DNA of 64,000 nucleotides from JANELJ01 sp024511395 (GCA_963681975.1 OY820613.1:3038001-3102000), one strand, 5' to 3'. Positions 17,874 through 28,767 are shown, counted from the stretch's first letter. Notes: a model not told the origin generated them from the letters alone. A program made the numbers and translations.

Positions 17874-18494
17874 TTACAGGTATTTTATATAACGCTCCGA
17901 TTCCGCATCAGAAACAGGAGTAAATCCGACTTTCTGCAAATACAGTTGATGTTCTTTATCTGAGGCGCTGGCCGTTAAGGTGTTTATTCCTTTTTCCTTA
18001 AAAAATTCCAGGTGTTTCTGATAATAATACGTCCCCAGTTTAAAGTCCCGGTATCTGGGTGTGACGTAATCCAGCTTGATATCAAACACACCACCGTTTA
18101 AAACCCCAATCAGAAGACCGGCGATATTATTATCGCGCAGCATATAAAAAGAACAGTCATCCGGTTTTAAATTATCTATAGCGGTCTGCTTTTCTATCTC
18201 CTCTTGGTTCACATTCAGAAAATGCTGAAAAAATTCAGATTCCTACATGGCTCTGAGAATTTTAAAGTCTTCCTTGGTGTTATAAATTTTATAGATAAAA
18301 TACAGATTTATACAGGCAATACCCAGATTCATAAATACTGTGGGCAGAGAATCAATCAGCCAGGCAAAGGTTGCAAATAAAATACATCTAAGCAGATTAA
18401 TCCGTCTCAATTTAAGTATTGATATCATTATCAGGGATATTAGCACCACCAGGGATGCCAGATAGCCGAACCATTCCACCCAGTTAAAACTCAT
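17874..18494 (-). pseudogene. Membrane protein with C-terminal GNAT-like domain, split by one stop codon
   Basis: The N-terminal 83 residues have three hydrophobic segments (WFGYLASLVVLISLIMISIL and others). After an in-frame TAG at 18243-18245 the same frame continues ESEFFQHFLNVNQEEI into a GNAT-like domain ending YLQKVGFTPVSDAE. Without the stop it would be about 206 residues. I read it as a single nonsense mutation. Readthrough, or two separate proteins, cannot be excluded. It lies downstream of tsx in the same direction. Confidence 0.65.
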
Positions 18495-19167
18495 AAAACA
18501 TCCTGTCTGAATAACAACCCATTAATAAAAATACCCGTTAAAAATTATACTTAACGGTATAGATGGCACCGGCTTCATAGCCATGTTATTCCAGTTTATT
18601 ATTAGCATAACGGAATTGTACTCCGGTCGTTATTTTTTTATTACCGTGCCACCACAGAGCAAGAGCTCCGTTAGTACCCGTACTTGCGCCATCACCGATC
18701 CGGGTTCCGTCATCAAACTTATAATGCTCTCGATCACGGTCAAATTCATATTCATGTCATTGCGACAGCACCATATCCAGTCCCTGAAAGGTAAAATTAT
18801 AATTAAATACCCAGCCAGTCATATAACCATTCCAGCTGGTATAATAGGTACTGTTCTGATAATGCCCGCCTAAAAAGGGCTGAAACCATAACCCACTGTT
18901 ATTGCTATAATTATAAGCAATACCGGGAACAAAGTTATTAACATAAAAATCTTTTTCTTTCAGATAATAATCCTGCACATGAAACAGCCAGTTAGATTCA
19001 CCAAGTTTAATATTCAGCTTGGGCTTAATGACAAATCGCCGGTTATCAGGTGGATTACCGCTCCAGCTTTTACCCGGATTTTCTATATCGGAAACATAGG
19101 TATGATCTTTAGGAGTTGAAATGAAGCCAATTTGATGATAAATAATTGTTATTCAGGCAATTATTTA

Positions 19168-20664
19168 GTTCAACCTGAATAATACCGTTTTAAGCCTGAC
19201 TTCAAGCCAGGTTTAAAGCGGCTGATTGTTCTGGTTTGATAAAATATCCCATCAAACCGGAAATAATTTTGAGCCACAAAAGCCGGAGCTTATTGAGGAG
19301 CTTTCTTAAGTTATGTCCAGCGGCTACCATAACCACATTAATGGCATCACCGACTGTGCCTTTGAGGTAGCAGCGATCTAAACGGCCATCATTTTTCATA
19401 TGACCAATTTCAGGCTCAATCGCACTGCGCCGTTTTAATGCCTTTTTAATACTTCGGGTAACGCCTCGCTTCTGACCTGAGATAAAAACTTTAGTGTCTT
19501 TTACTTCATGTCCACGATAACCCCGGTCAACAAAGCACTGTTCCGGCTGTACGGCTGTAAACTGTTTTATCTGTTCCAGTTGTGGCAGTAGAGTGTGTCC
19601 ATCATAAGGATTGCCCGGACAACTTTGAGCACCAATAACAAAGCCTTCCTTGTTAGTTACCGCGATACTGGTTTTAACTCCAAATTCATAAGGCTTATGA
19701 GCTTTGCCTTTACTGATACACTCGACTTCCGGTGCATGTAAACTGTAAAGCTTGTTTTTACTGTGCTGCTCCTGCTCAATCAGTTTCTGAGCCTGTTTTA
19801 GAGCTACTTCAAACAGAGACTGAATATCAACAGAATAGTTGGGCAGTTGTCGTTCAATATCCCGTTTAACACGACCTAAACGGGATTTCAGTTTATTGTT
19901 CATTTTCTTCATGCGTTTAAACTGTTTTGCATGAGCATAACGACTGGCCATTAGTACATATTGCGGCCCAACCCGATTATAGTTCTGACGCAGTTTAATA
20001 CCGTGCTCTTTGGACAGTTTAACCAGGTTTTCTCTGGCTTTGTTCAGGAGCTTTGAATCGGTTGGAAAAGCGATGTTCTTTTCCTGTACGGTAGTATCTA
20101 CCGTGACTTTCTTTAAACTGCCGGGCTTTATGGTTTTACTCTTTAGTCCGGCTTTAATGGTTTCAATCAGTAATTTTTCACTGCTGATTTACCCGGCCGG
20201 TTACGCCATTTGGTCATGGTCACAGGGTGTATGGGCATTTTATGCTGAAAGTATTCTTCACCACAGAAATACTGCCAGTACGGATTTTCTGTCCAGCCTT
20301 TTACTACCTGTTCATCTGATAAATCATGAAGGTGTTTCAGGTAATGCAATCCTGCAATCAATCAAGTGCGTATGGCAGGAGCACCTTTAGTGGATACAAA
20401 CAGAGCGCCCCATTCTTTATCAGGACTTTCCCGGTCTATGTGTTTTGATAACTTAATCAACTCATGGTTTATGTCCAGCATGTTTTCAAGGCGCATCCTG
20501 AACAGGTCTTCCTGAGGTATTTTTGGCTGTTTCTCTGGCTTCATTCTGGTCTGGAAATTTGCAAGGTAATAAGGCTTATTTTACCAAAAACCTGCAAATT
20601 TAACACCCATAATCAAGCAATATTTCTTTATAAATCAATGTGCTATGATTTGTTCAGGTCGGAC
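19168..20664 (-). mobile_element. IS5-type element, copy 4
   Basis: 1497 bp, inserted in the left end of the IS4 element upstream of its transposase. The flanks are TATTTA (19162-19167) and TGTTTA (20665-20670), one base different, so a duplication with one later mutation. It is one base shorter than full length because of a C lost at about 20184. Confidence 0.92.
19202..20544 (-). pseudogene. IS5-type transposase with a stop codon and a frameshift
   Basis: Two separate lesions are present. A CGA-to-TGA change makes a stop after GAPAIRT (20362). A single missing base near 20184 shifts the frame after WRNRPGKS. The remaining 249 residues (19202-19951) retain D340 and E377 but not D150 in one reading frame. 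Inactive. Confidence 0.92.
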
Positions 20665-20688
20665 TGTTTATCATCAAATTGGCTTCAA

Positions 20689-21954
20689 ATGAAAAGAACC
20701 CCATTATCAAAAAAACTAAAAGTCGTATTGAGTGAAAAGAAACTTAATAAACCGGGCAAAAACATAGGTTTCTCCCAACGATTAAGACAGATACCCCCTT
20801 TTCAGCTAATAGTGAGTATGATTACGGCTATGGGTGATAAAGAGACAAGGCATTTTTCGGAAATTCATCGTTACTTTAACCAGTTAACGAATAAAAATGT
20901 CCGTTATAAGCCCTTTCATAATCAACTAGCCAAGCCTGAATTTGCGCAATTGATGAGAGATGTTGCAGATAAAGTTTTTAATCACCGGGTAAATACAAAA
21001 CTGAAATGTAATCATCCGGTTCTGGCCAGTTTTGATAAATTACTTATCCGGGATGGCAGTTCATTTGCTATCCATAAGGCACTGAAAAAGAATTATACCG
21101 GGCGATTTACAGCAATTAGTCCGGCAGCCGTGGAATTGCATGTCACCTACGACTTAAAAACCAGAGGCATAGAAAAAAGCACACTGACACCGGATAGTTT
21201 TTCAGAACGAGCAGAGTTACCAGACGTTCATGAACTGGAAAATCAGTTATTATCAGGTGACCGTGGCTATTATTCAGGTTAACTGATTAATGAAACAGAT
21301 GACCATGGTGGGTATTATATTTTACGGGTAATGAGACTTTCCAGGATAGCGTTTCACCGGGCCACCAGAGAAGATGGGCAAGTCGTTAGCAAAAGAACTA
21401 AACCATTGTCTGATTTGTTAAAATCTCTGCCAAAACGACAATTAATTGATATGATTGTGGAGATTGATGGCAGAGAAACAAGGCTGATTGCAATCTGGAG
21501 CCCCAAAGAAAAAAGGCATACATTTTTAGTTACAAATCTGAATGCAGAACAGTTTTCAGCGACACAAATCAGCCAGTTATATCGTTTACGCTGGCAGATT
21601 GAGTTGTTATTTAAAGAGTGCAAGTCTCATAATAACTTGCAGGGGTTCCAAACCAGTAATTGCGCATTGATGGAAGCTTTGGTTTGGAGCAGTTTAATCG
21701 CGACGATTCTGAAACGATTTATATGTAGTAGCATAGAACAATTTTGCCAAATGGCGATGTCAACGTTGACGGTCTCCAAAACAACCGTTTACTGGTGGTA
21801 TTCATTATTGGAATCCATTGTTAACCATAAACGAAAACAATTAACGGATGTGCTTGAAAGAACATATTTTTTCCTGAAAGAAAATGCCGGCAGAGCTCAT
21901 CCTAAACGAGATAAGTCTACTGGACTTTATCTGTTTGGTGTAGAACCTAATTAA
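20689..21954 (+). pseudogene. IS4-family transposase, nonsense mutation and IS982-truncated end
   Basis: It starts at ATG 20689 (MKRTPLSKKLKVVLSEKKL). The frame stops at TAA 21280-21282 where the sister copy has CAA (GYYSGQLINETD). After the stop, the catalytic IS4 signature YRLRWQIELLFKECK (Y-2-R-3-E-6-K) is intact. The last codons are replaced: IS982 entered at TAATTA, making a stop after GVEPN, and the original end resumes at 22973. Confidence 0.9.
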
Positions 21955-22972
21955 CCTGAATTCTGGATAAGAACTAAAAAATATTGAACTAAATGCCTGT
22001 TTCTCGATCAGATCATTTAATGACCAAATCAAATGAATTTGAACAAGGAACAGGCAAGTGACTACTATAGATGAATTGTATTGTAATATCGCTGATTTCA
22101 ACCAGTTCTTTTATCCTGAATGGGAAAAAACACTGCTGGAATCCGGTGATAAAAAGAGAAGACGACAAGGTGTAATGAGCCCCGGTGAACTGATGACTAT
22201 CCTGATTAACTTTCATCAGTCACATTAAAAAGATTTTAAGAGTTATTATTTATGCCATGTGCATCAACATCTTAGGAAAGAGTTTCCAAATTTATTGAGC
22301 TATACCCGTTTCCTGGGAGTGATGTCATCGGTACTGGTGCCATTATGCGCTTACTTTACTCATTGCAAAGGAAAGCCCACCGGAATTGCCTTTGTTGATG
22401 CGAGCAGCATTAAAGTATGCCAAAACATTCGCATACCCAGGCATAAAGTCTTTGATGGTGTTGCTCAGCGAGGCAAATCGACCATGGGGTAGTTCTATGG
22501 GTTTAAAGTTCACCTGATCATTAATCATAAAGGTGAAATACTGGCCACTAAATTGACGGCCGGTAATGTAGATGACAGAAAACCGGTTCCTGAAATGGCC
22601 AAAGACTTATATGGAAAGCTTTATGGTGACAAAGGCTATGTCTCCAGTCTTTTAAGTGATGAACTGTTTGAACAGGATGTCGGGCTTATTACCAATGTCA
22701 GACGAAACATGAAAACACGTGCCATTGCATTGTGGGATAAGATTATGCTGAAAAAACGTTTTATAATTGAAACGGTTAATGAGCAGCTAAAAAATATTAC
22801 ACAGATTGAACATTCACGTCATAGAAGCGTAAGTGGTTTTATGTTGAACCTTATTGGTTCTCTGATTGCCTATTGTCATAAAAAAGACAAGCCGACAATC
22901 AGAATAGATGAGAGTGATATGAAAACTCTCTGTATTTAGGTAAATGACTGGGGTCTTATCCAGATCTCAGGT
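21954..22972 (+). mobile_element. IS982-family element, copy 2
   Basis: 1019 bp with the same ends as copy 1. It is flanked by a perfect 6-bp duplication TAATTA (21948-21953 and 22973-22978), and lies in the last codons of the IS4 transposase. Confidence 0.92.
22058..22939 (+). pseudogene. IS982 transposase with two nonsense mutations
   Basis: It is nearly identical to the intact copy at 4420-5301. TAC became TAA in the SHYKDF stretch, and TGG became TAG in STMGWFYG. The start GTG and the catalytic residues are otherwise kept. The decay is recent. Confidence 0.92.
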
Positions 22973-23389
22973 TAATTATGGAGTTACATCCTGATGGGTA
23001 AACTATTGAAACAAAATGATAAAATCCTTAAAGACATACCTATGATATCGGAAAAGAAATAAAAATCGCCCCAGTCCCAACCGACCCCACCTTCTACTTC
23101 CAAGTAGGGAAAGTCTTTTTTATAGGGATCCCGATCGGTTGTACCGCTGGTCCAGTCCAGATAATTGATACTGACATTGGCAAAGGAATAACTGGAATTT
23201 AAAAAATTCCGGCTTTCTTTTTTGGCATGAACAATATCATCAAGCTCTTCAGCATTAACTGCACTAAAACTTAGAGTACCGGCCAATACACAGGACAAAC
23301 CAAAACGCATAATAAACAGGGAGTTTAAATTTTGAATTTTCATAAATCTGAAACCTTAAAAAATTAACCTGCCGGAAACAGCTACCGAC

Positions 23390-23989
23390 TTAACTGACCA
23401 CAAAATCCAAGGCAATAAAAATCATATCGTTAAAACTGTTCTGGCGTTCTTCTGAAGAGGCTTTCTCACCGGTTCGTATTTGATCAGATACAGTCAGGAT
23501 ACACAGAGCTTTAGCACCATATTCTGCGGCCACACCGTATAAACCTGCAGCTTCCATTTCAATGCCCAGAATATTGTATTTTTCATGCAGATCAAAGGCA
23601 TCCTTTTCCGGCGTATAAAACAGATCAGCAGAGAAAATATTCCCGACTCTGGCTTCCACACCATGCGCTTTGGCCGATTCAACGGCTTTATGCAGCAGCT
23701 CATAACTGGCAATCGCAGGTACCCACACGGATAAGCTTTTTAACATTATATTCGGTGTTCAGTTCAGTGGCATAAATTGAGCAGGAGGGGATCCCCATAT
23801 CACTGCCCATGACAGAAAGTTTTTACCTTTATAGGTACCGGTAAAACCAAACATATTGTGCACATCGGTAACCTGTTAAACATCATCCAGAAATGTTTCC
23901 GCAATGTATTTGGCCCGCAGGGGATCTCCAGGCAATAAAACGGTTTCAGCAAAGGCTCCATCAGGAGCATTGATATGAGGAGTTGGCAT
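23390..23989 (-). pseudogene. deoD: Purine-nucleoside phosphorylase DeoD, degraded
   Basis: The start (MPTPHINAPDGAFAETVLLP, then DPLRAKYIAETF) is classic DeoD. A TAA follows DDV where CAA (Gln) is expected. A frameshift then comes after TGTYKGK, and an internal deletion removes the stretch after LIRVGTC. The C-terminal 118 residues (23390-23746) are again good DeoD, with RVGNIFSADLFYT and GIEMEAAGLYGVAAEYGAKA. At least three lesions are present. It lies between deoB and tsx in the same operon direction. Confidence 0.88.
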
Positions 23990-24020
23990 CGATAGTTTCT
24001 CCGTTAAGTTGACGGACTTT

Positions 24021-25265
24021 TTATAAAAAGTTTTTACCGTATTCAAGTTCAGGAAGCTGATGATAAGCGGCAATGGACTGACCAATATCTGCAAAGGTGT
24101 CCCTCAGCCCTAATGGGCCGGGTTTGACCGTATTACCGTAAAAGATCACCGGAATATGTTCACGAGTATGGTCCGTTCCCTGCCAGGTCGGATCACAACC
24201 ATGATCAGCTGTCAGTACCAGTACATCATCACTGTGTAGTAAATCCAGAATTTCCGGTAGACGCTGATCAAAATATTCCAGCGCAGTGGCATAACCAGAT
24301 ACATTGCGCCGATGCCCGTAATCGGCATCAAAGTTAACAAAATTGGTAAAAATAATGGTCTGATCGCCCGCCTGCTTCAGTTCTGCCAGGGTCGCGTCAA
24401 ATAATGCTTCCAGGCCGTTAGCCCGGGTCGAGCGGGTCACCCCGCGGGTGGCAAAAATATCAGAGATTTTACCCACGCCCACCACTTCACCACCGGCATC
24501 CTTCATATGATCCAGTAATGTGGGAGCAGGCGGTGCAATGGAGTAGTCATGGCGATTACCAGTACGTTTATAATTGCTTCTATCCATGCCAGTAAAGGGG
24601 CGCGCAATTACTCTGGCAATATGATATTCATCCACCAGTTCCCGTGCTATTTCACACAGCCGGTACAACCGCTCCAGACCAAAGCTTTCTTCATGGCAGG
24701 CAATTTGAAAAACACTATCAGCCGAGGTGTAAAAAATGGGCTTACCCGTACGCACATGCTCATCACCCAGTTCGGCAATAATGGCAGTACCGGAAGCATG
24801 ACAGTTGCCCAGATAACTGGGCAGATCCGCTCTTTTTACCAGTTCATCCAGTAATTCCTGAGGAAAACTGTTCTGTTTTTTTTTAAAATAACCCCATTCA
24901 AACAGCACCGGCACACCACTGATTTCCCAGTGACCACTGGAGGTATCCTTACCGGTAGATAATTCCCTAGCATAACCCCAGGCTGCTTCAGGTTCGATAT
25001 TTTTATCCAGTCCTGGCGGAAACAGGCCGGAACTTTCAGCACAGGCGCGTGCAATACCCAGACGAGTCATATTGGGTATATTAAGTTTTCCACTGCGACC
25101 CTCATTGGCTTTATTGTCTGCACAATACTGTGCAATATGCCCCAGAGTATTAGAGCCTGCATCATTAAACTTAGTACCATCAGCCAGGAAACCGATAAAC
25201 TTGTCAGCATCTTCCGCACCGCCAACACCAAAAGAATCCAACAGTAATATAATTGTACGTTTCAC
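24021..25265 (-). CDS. deoB: Phosphopentomutase DeoB
   Basis: 414 residues, full length for the alkaline-phosphatase-superfamily phosphopentomutase that converts (deoxy)ribose-1-phosphate to the 5-phosphate. Metal-ligand and core motifs are present: ILLLDSFGVGG, GKDTSSGHWEI, FDADYGHRRN, LTADHGCDPTW and GTDHTREHIPV. It is the only intact member of a nucleoside operon whose uptake (nupC, tsx), phosphorylase (deoD) and aldolase (deoC) genes are all broken. It may now be unneeded, or kept for another pentose-phosphate use. Confidence 0.96.
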   Translation of the reverse strand: MKRTIILLLDSFGVGGAEDADKFIGFLADGTKFNDAGSNTLGHIAQYCADNKANEGRSGKLNIPNMTRLGIARACAESSGLFPPGLDKNIEPEAAWGYARELSTGKDTSSGHWEISGVPVLFEWGYFKKKQNSFPQELLDELVKRADLPSYLGNCHASGTAIIAELGDEHVRTGKPIFYTSADSVFQIACHEESFGLERLYRLCEIARELVDEYHIARVIARPFTGMDRSNYKRTGNRHDYSIAPPAPTLLDHMKDAGGEVVGVGKISDIFATRGVTRSTRANGLEALFDATLAELKQAGDQTIIFTNFVNFDADYGHRRNVSGYATALEYFDQRLPEILDLLHSDDVLVLTADHGCDPTWQGTDHTREHIPVIFYGNTVKPGPLGLRDTFADIGQSIAAYHQLPELEYGKNFL

Positions 25266-25775
25266 CTAATAGTCTCCTGTATCCCGTGCAGACATTCCAA
25301 GCTCTGTTTCACCCTTTATGGCAGCTAACAGGCTGTCCAGTAAACTGGAAGCACCCAGACGAAAATGTTGTGCATTTATCCAGTGATTTCCCATAATTTT
25401 TTCGGCCAGAGCCATATATTTCAAAGCCGCATGTGCACCTTTAATGCCACCGGCCACCTTTAGTCCTACATCAGTCCTACATCCTGCTGGGAGCTTTTAA
25501 TAACGTCCAGCATAATCTCTGCGGCTTCCAAAGTTGCATTGACCGCAACCTTGCCGGTAGAAGTTTTAACAAAGTCCGCGCCTTCTTCTATGGCAATTTC
25601 GCTGGCTCTTCTAATTAGATCCGGCTTATGCAGTTCTCCTGATTCAATAATAACTTTCAGCTTAACATCCGGGTGACAGATTTCACGGCATTGTTTTACT
25701 ATCTGTACACCAGCCATTTCTCTGCCGGCCATAAGTTTCCGCCAGGGGAAAACCACATCCACCTCATCAACTCCA
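25266..25775 (-). pseudogene. deoC: Deoxyribose-phosphate aldolase DeoC, 5' deleted and frameshifted
   Basis: The C-terminal two thirds of DeoC remain: VDEVDVVFPWRKLMAG, LKVIIESGEL and the Schiff-base region ADFVKTSTGKVAVNAT. An 11-bp tandem duplication of GATGTAGGACT at about 25466-25487 (one unit is normal) shifts the frame before VAGGIKGAHAALKYM, and the end (25266-25457) reads in another frame to SARDTGDY. The N-terminal third is gone. The 5' side is fused to nupC DNA at about 25775. Confidence 0.88.
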
Positions 25776-26057
25776 GCCTTCACTGCCAAACAGCTCAAAC
25801 ATCTTGTCACCGGCCAGACCGCCGAACACAAAACTAATCCCCACATTGGCACTGTCAATGACGACCTGCACTGCAGCTGAGATGTTTTTTAAAACAGTGG
25901 CACCCGACTGGGTAAAGATCACAAAGGCCGGTATGGCAGCCTGCAATAAAAATGCCCCGCCTACGGTGCGCAGATTAATCGCTTTGCGATTACTGGAAAA
26001 TATGACCGCAACCAGTATCAAGGATACAACTCCGACAAGCCCCATAAGCGACTGCAT
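25776..26057 (-). pseudogene. nupC: Concentrative nucleoside transporter NupC, N-terminal fragment
   Basis: About 90 residues of a CNT-family transporter: MQSLMGLVGVVSLILVAVIF, then SSNRKAINLRTVGGAFLLQ and VVIDSANVGISFVFGGLAG. The frame then enters deoC sequence and ends. The full protein is about 400 residues, so a deletion of over 1 kb joined the nupC start to the middle of deoC. The exact junction is uncertain by several bases. Confidence 0.85.
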
Positions 26058-26158
26058 ATATTTTCTCCGTCAGTAATAAATAATTCTGCCTGTTGCGCAT
26101 TACCCTGTTAAGCCTGAATTAATTCAGATTAAACGAAGCAATATACCTAGTTAGTATT

Positions 26159-27579
26159 CATAGGTATGTCTTTAAGGATTTTATCATTTCGTTTCAATAG
26201 TTTACCCATCAGGATGTAACTCCAATATTAGGTTCTACACCGAACTGATAAAGTCCAGTAGACTTATCCCGTTTAGGATGGGCTCTGCCAGCATTTTCTT
26301 TCAGGAAAAAATACGTTCTTTCAAGCACATCCGTTAATTGTTTTCGTTTATGTTTAACAATGGATTCCAATAATGAATACCACCAGTAAACGGTCGTTTT
26401 GGAGACCGTCAATGTTGACATCTCCATTTGGTAAAATTGTTCTATGCTACTGCATATAAAGTGTTTCAGCATAGTCGCAATTAAACTGCTCCAAACCAAA
26501 GCTTCCATCAATGCGCAATTACTGGTTTGAAACCCCTGCAAGTTATTATGTGACTTGCACTCTTTAAATAACAACTCAATCTGCCAGCGTAAGCGGTATA
26601 ACTGGCTGATTTGTGTTGCTGAAAACTGTTCTGCTTTCAGATTTGTAACCAAAAATGTATGCCTTTTTTCTTTGGGACTCCAGATTGCAATAAGCCTTGT
26701 TTCTCTGGCATCAATTTCCACAACCATATCAATTAATTGTCGTTTTGGCAGAGATTTTAACAAATCAGACAATGGTTTAGTTCTTTTGTTAACGACTTGC
26801 CCATCTTCTCTGGTGGCCCGGTGAACCGCTATCCTGGAAAGTCTCATCGCCCGTAAAATATAATACCCACCATGGTCATCTGTTTCATTAATCAGTTGGC
26901 CTGAATAGTAGCCACGGTCACCTGATAATAACTGATTTTCCAGTTCATGAGCTTCTGGTAATTCTGCTCGTTCTGAAAAACTATCCGGTGTCAGTGTGCT
27001 TTTTTCTATGCCTCTGGTTTTTAAGTCGTAGGTGACATGCAATTCCACGGCTGCCGGACTAATTGCTGTGAATCGCCCGGGATAATCCTTTTTCAGTGCC
27101 TTATGGATAGCAAATGAACTGCCATCCTGGATCAGTAATTTATCAAAACTGGCCAGAACAGGATGATTACATTTCAGTTTTGTATTTACCCGGTGATTAA
27201 AAACTTTATCTGCAACATCTCTCATCAATTGCGCAAATTCAGGCTTGGCTAGTTGATTATGAAAGGGCTTATAACGGACATTTTTATTCGTCAACTGGTT
27301 AAAGTAACGATGAATTTCCGAAAAATGCTTTGTCTCTTTATCACCCATAGCCGTAATCATACTCTATAAGCTGAAAAGGGGTTATCTGTCTTAATCGTTG
27401 GGAAAAGCCAATGTTTTTGCCCGGTTTATTAAGTTTCTTTTCACTCAATACGACTTTTAGTTTTTTTGATAATGTGCTACTTTTCATTTGAAGCCTTTTT
27501 GTTGATGAATAATTGCCTGAATAACAACTATTTGATCATCAAATTGGCTTCATTTCAATTCCTAAAGATCATACCTATG
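26159..27579 (-). mobile_element. IS4-family element, second copy
   Basis: 1421 bp with ends CATAGGTATGTCTTTAAGGA and CATAGGTATGATCTTTAGGA. It has a perfect 10-bp target duplication AGTTAGTATT at 26149-26158 and 27580-27589. It lies just upstream of nupC, between that gene and its probable promoter. Confidence 0.95.
26209..27487 (-). pseudogene. IS4-family transposase with a 2-bp deletion near the start
   Basis: From ATG 27487 the frame reads MKSSTLSKKLKVVLSEKKLN and ends early, because two bases are missing at about 27363 compared with the sister copy (FQLIVSMITAMGDKE). From the internal ATG at 27360, 383 residues are open and hold the catalytic core (LLSGDRGYYSG, YRLRWQIELLFKECK). It is probably inactive unless the internal start gives a working protein. 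Confidence 0.85.
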
Positions 27580-27622
27580 AGTTAGTATTAAATCACAAAA
27601 AAACGTAGAAATACAACAAAAT

Positions 27623-27641
27623 TAACTGCAAAACGCAGTTA
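27623..27641. promoter_or_regulatory. 7-bp inverted repeat upstream of the nupC-deo operon (operator or terminator)
   Basis: TAACTGC-AAAAC-GCAGTTA. With the IS4 copy removed it would lie roughly 125 bp before nupC, a place for an operator. On the minus strand it can also form a hairpin followed by a T-rich stretch about 130 bp after the sigma-54 activator stop, i.e. a weak terminator. The sequence alone does not decide. Confidence 0.35.
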
Positions 27642-27774
27642 CATGACATGCAATGGATCTGTGATACAAATTGACGTGCTCCCGAAAACAGTATTGGTTG
27701 TTAACGGCTTTCGGGGTTTTGTTTTAATAGAGATTAAAGCAATTCATCTGGCCTACGGCCCGAACAGAGCCACT

Positions 27775-28767
27775 TCAGGTCAGGGAATATTTTTTCAGGC
27801 GGTACAAAAGGGTATCCCGGGTCAGTCCCAGTAAACGGGCTGCGCGGGTACGGTTGCCTGAAGTTTTTTCCAGTGCCTGTTGAATCAGTTCAATTTCCAG
27901 CTTTTCCAGAGATAGGCCGTTTTCCGGTAAAGAAACCAGAGTGTTTTTACCGTCCTGTCTGGCCGTTTTAATTTCAACAGGGAGATTATCTACATCAACA
28001 GTCTGACCGGCCAGCAGTATGGTCATGCGTTCACATAGATTACGCAGTTCCCGGACATTACCCGGCCAGTGGTATTCTTTCAGGGCTTTTATAGCCGCTT
28101 TACTGTAATTAGGCGCAACGACCTGATATTGCTGTGCCAGAGTATGAGTAAAGTGTTCCAGCAAAGCTTTTAAATCACTGATGCGTTCACGCAGGGGCGG
28201 AATTTCCAGTGGTACAACATGCAGACGATAGAACAGATCTTCCCGGAAACTGCCTTTTTTAATTTCTTCACGCAAATTGCGGTTGGTGGCCGCAATAACC
28301 CGGACATCCACTTTTTCCGTGACCGTAGAGCCGATCTTTTCACATTCTGAAGATTCCAGAAAACGTAATAACTTGGCTTGAACTGGCAAAGACAGTTCAC
28401 CCACCTCATCCAGAAACAGGGTACCTTTGTCCGCAGACTGAACATAGCCCTGCTGATCAGCAATGGCACTGGTAAAAGAACCTTTAAGATGTCCGAACAA
28501 CATAGATTCAGCCAGGTTTTCCGGGATGACGGCACAGTTAACTGTCACCATGGGCTGTTTTTTTCTCTGACTGTCGTTATGAATAGCACGGGCAAACAAC
28601 TCCTTACCACTGCCGCTTTCACCCTGAATTAACACCGTAACATCAGAGGAAGCAGTAATTCTGGATGCCCACACTACACGAGTCAATTCAGGAGAATCAC
28701 CTATTAACTGCGACGGGTGCTCATTATAGGGCTGCTTAGAATCTATCATAGCTGTTTCCGTATTCAT
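27775..28767 (-). CDS. Orphan sigma-54-dependent transcriptional activator (no receiver domain)
   Basis: 330 residues. After about 20 residues without a sensory domain comes an AAA+ domain: Walker A GESGSGKE (49-56), Walker B GTLFLDE (115-121), then AATNRNLREEIKKGSFREDL. A Fis-type helix-turn-helix ends the protein (KTSGNRTRAARLLGLTRDTL). The loop that contacts sigma-54, normally GAFTGA, reads GSFTSA (96-101). Layout resembles PspF-type activators. It is divergent from the deaminase gene at 28911. Its target is unknown. Confidence 0.88.
   Translation of the reverse strand: MNTETAMIDSKQPYNEHPSQLIGDSPELTRVVWASRITASSDVTVLIQGESGSGKELFARAIHNDSQRKKQPMVTVNCAVIPENLAESMLFGHLKGSFTSAIADQQGYVQSADKGTLFLDEVGELSLPVQAKLLRFLESSECEKIGSTVTEKVDVRVIAATNRNLREEIKKGSFREDLFYRLHVVPLEIPPLRERISDLKALLEHFTHTLAQQYQVVAPNYSKAAIKALKEYHWPGNVRELRNLCERMTILLAGQTVDVDNLPVEIKTARQDGKNTLVSLPENGLSLEKLEIELIQQALEKTSGNRTRAARLLGLTRDTLLYRLKKYSLT

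Larger units (their letters stand above)
19095..23044 (+). mobile_element. IS4-family element inserted in tsx, carrying IS5 and IS982 copies
   Basis: The left end is CATAGGTATGATCTTTAGGA and the complement of the right end is CATAGGTATGTCTTTAAGGA. The 10-bp target duplication ATATCGGAAA is at 19085-19094 and 23045-23054. Subtracting the IS5 copy (19168-20664), the IS982 copy (21954-22972) and their hexamer duplications leaves about 1.42 kb, the size of the sister copy at 26159-27579. Confidence 0.92.
18538..23343 (-). pseudogene. tsx: Nucleoside-specific outer-membrane channel Tsx, interrupted by a nested IS block
   Basis: The N-terminal part (23343 down to 23045) has a signal peptide and SINYLDWTSGTTDRDPYKKD, then YLEVEGGVGWDWGDFYFFSD, typical of the Channel_Tsx/OmpK family. 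It stops at a 10-bp duplication, ATATCGGAAA. The same frame resumes at 19094 and continues GESNWLFHVQDYYLKEKDF to a C-terminus TVKYNF (aromatic end of a beta-barrel). Two in-frame stops also lie in the C-terminal part (after GLDMVLSQ and after YANNKLE). The gene closes a nupC-deoCBD-tsx nucleoside operon. Confidence 0.88.

Noticed and set aside
18583..18873. Plus-strand 96-residue frame over the tsx C-terminus
   Set aside because: The minus-strand reading gives a clear Channel_Tsx C-terminus; the plus frame is a shadow.
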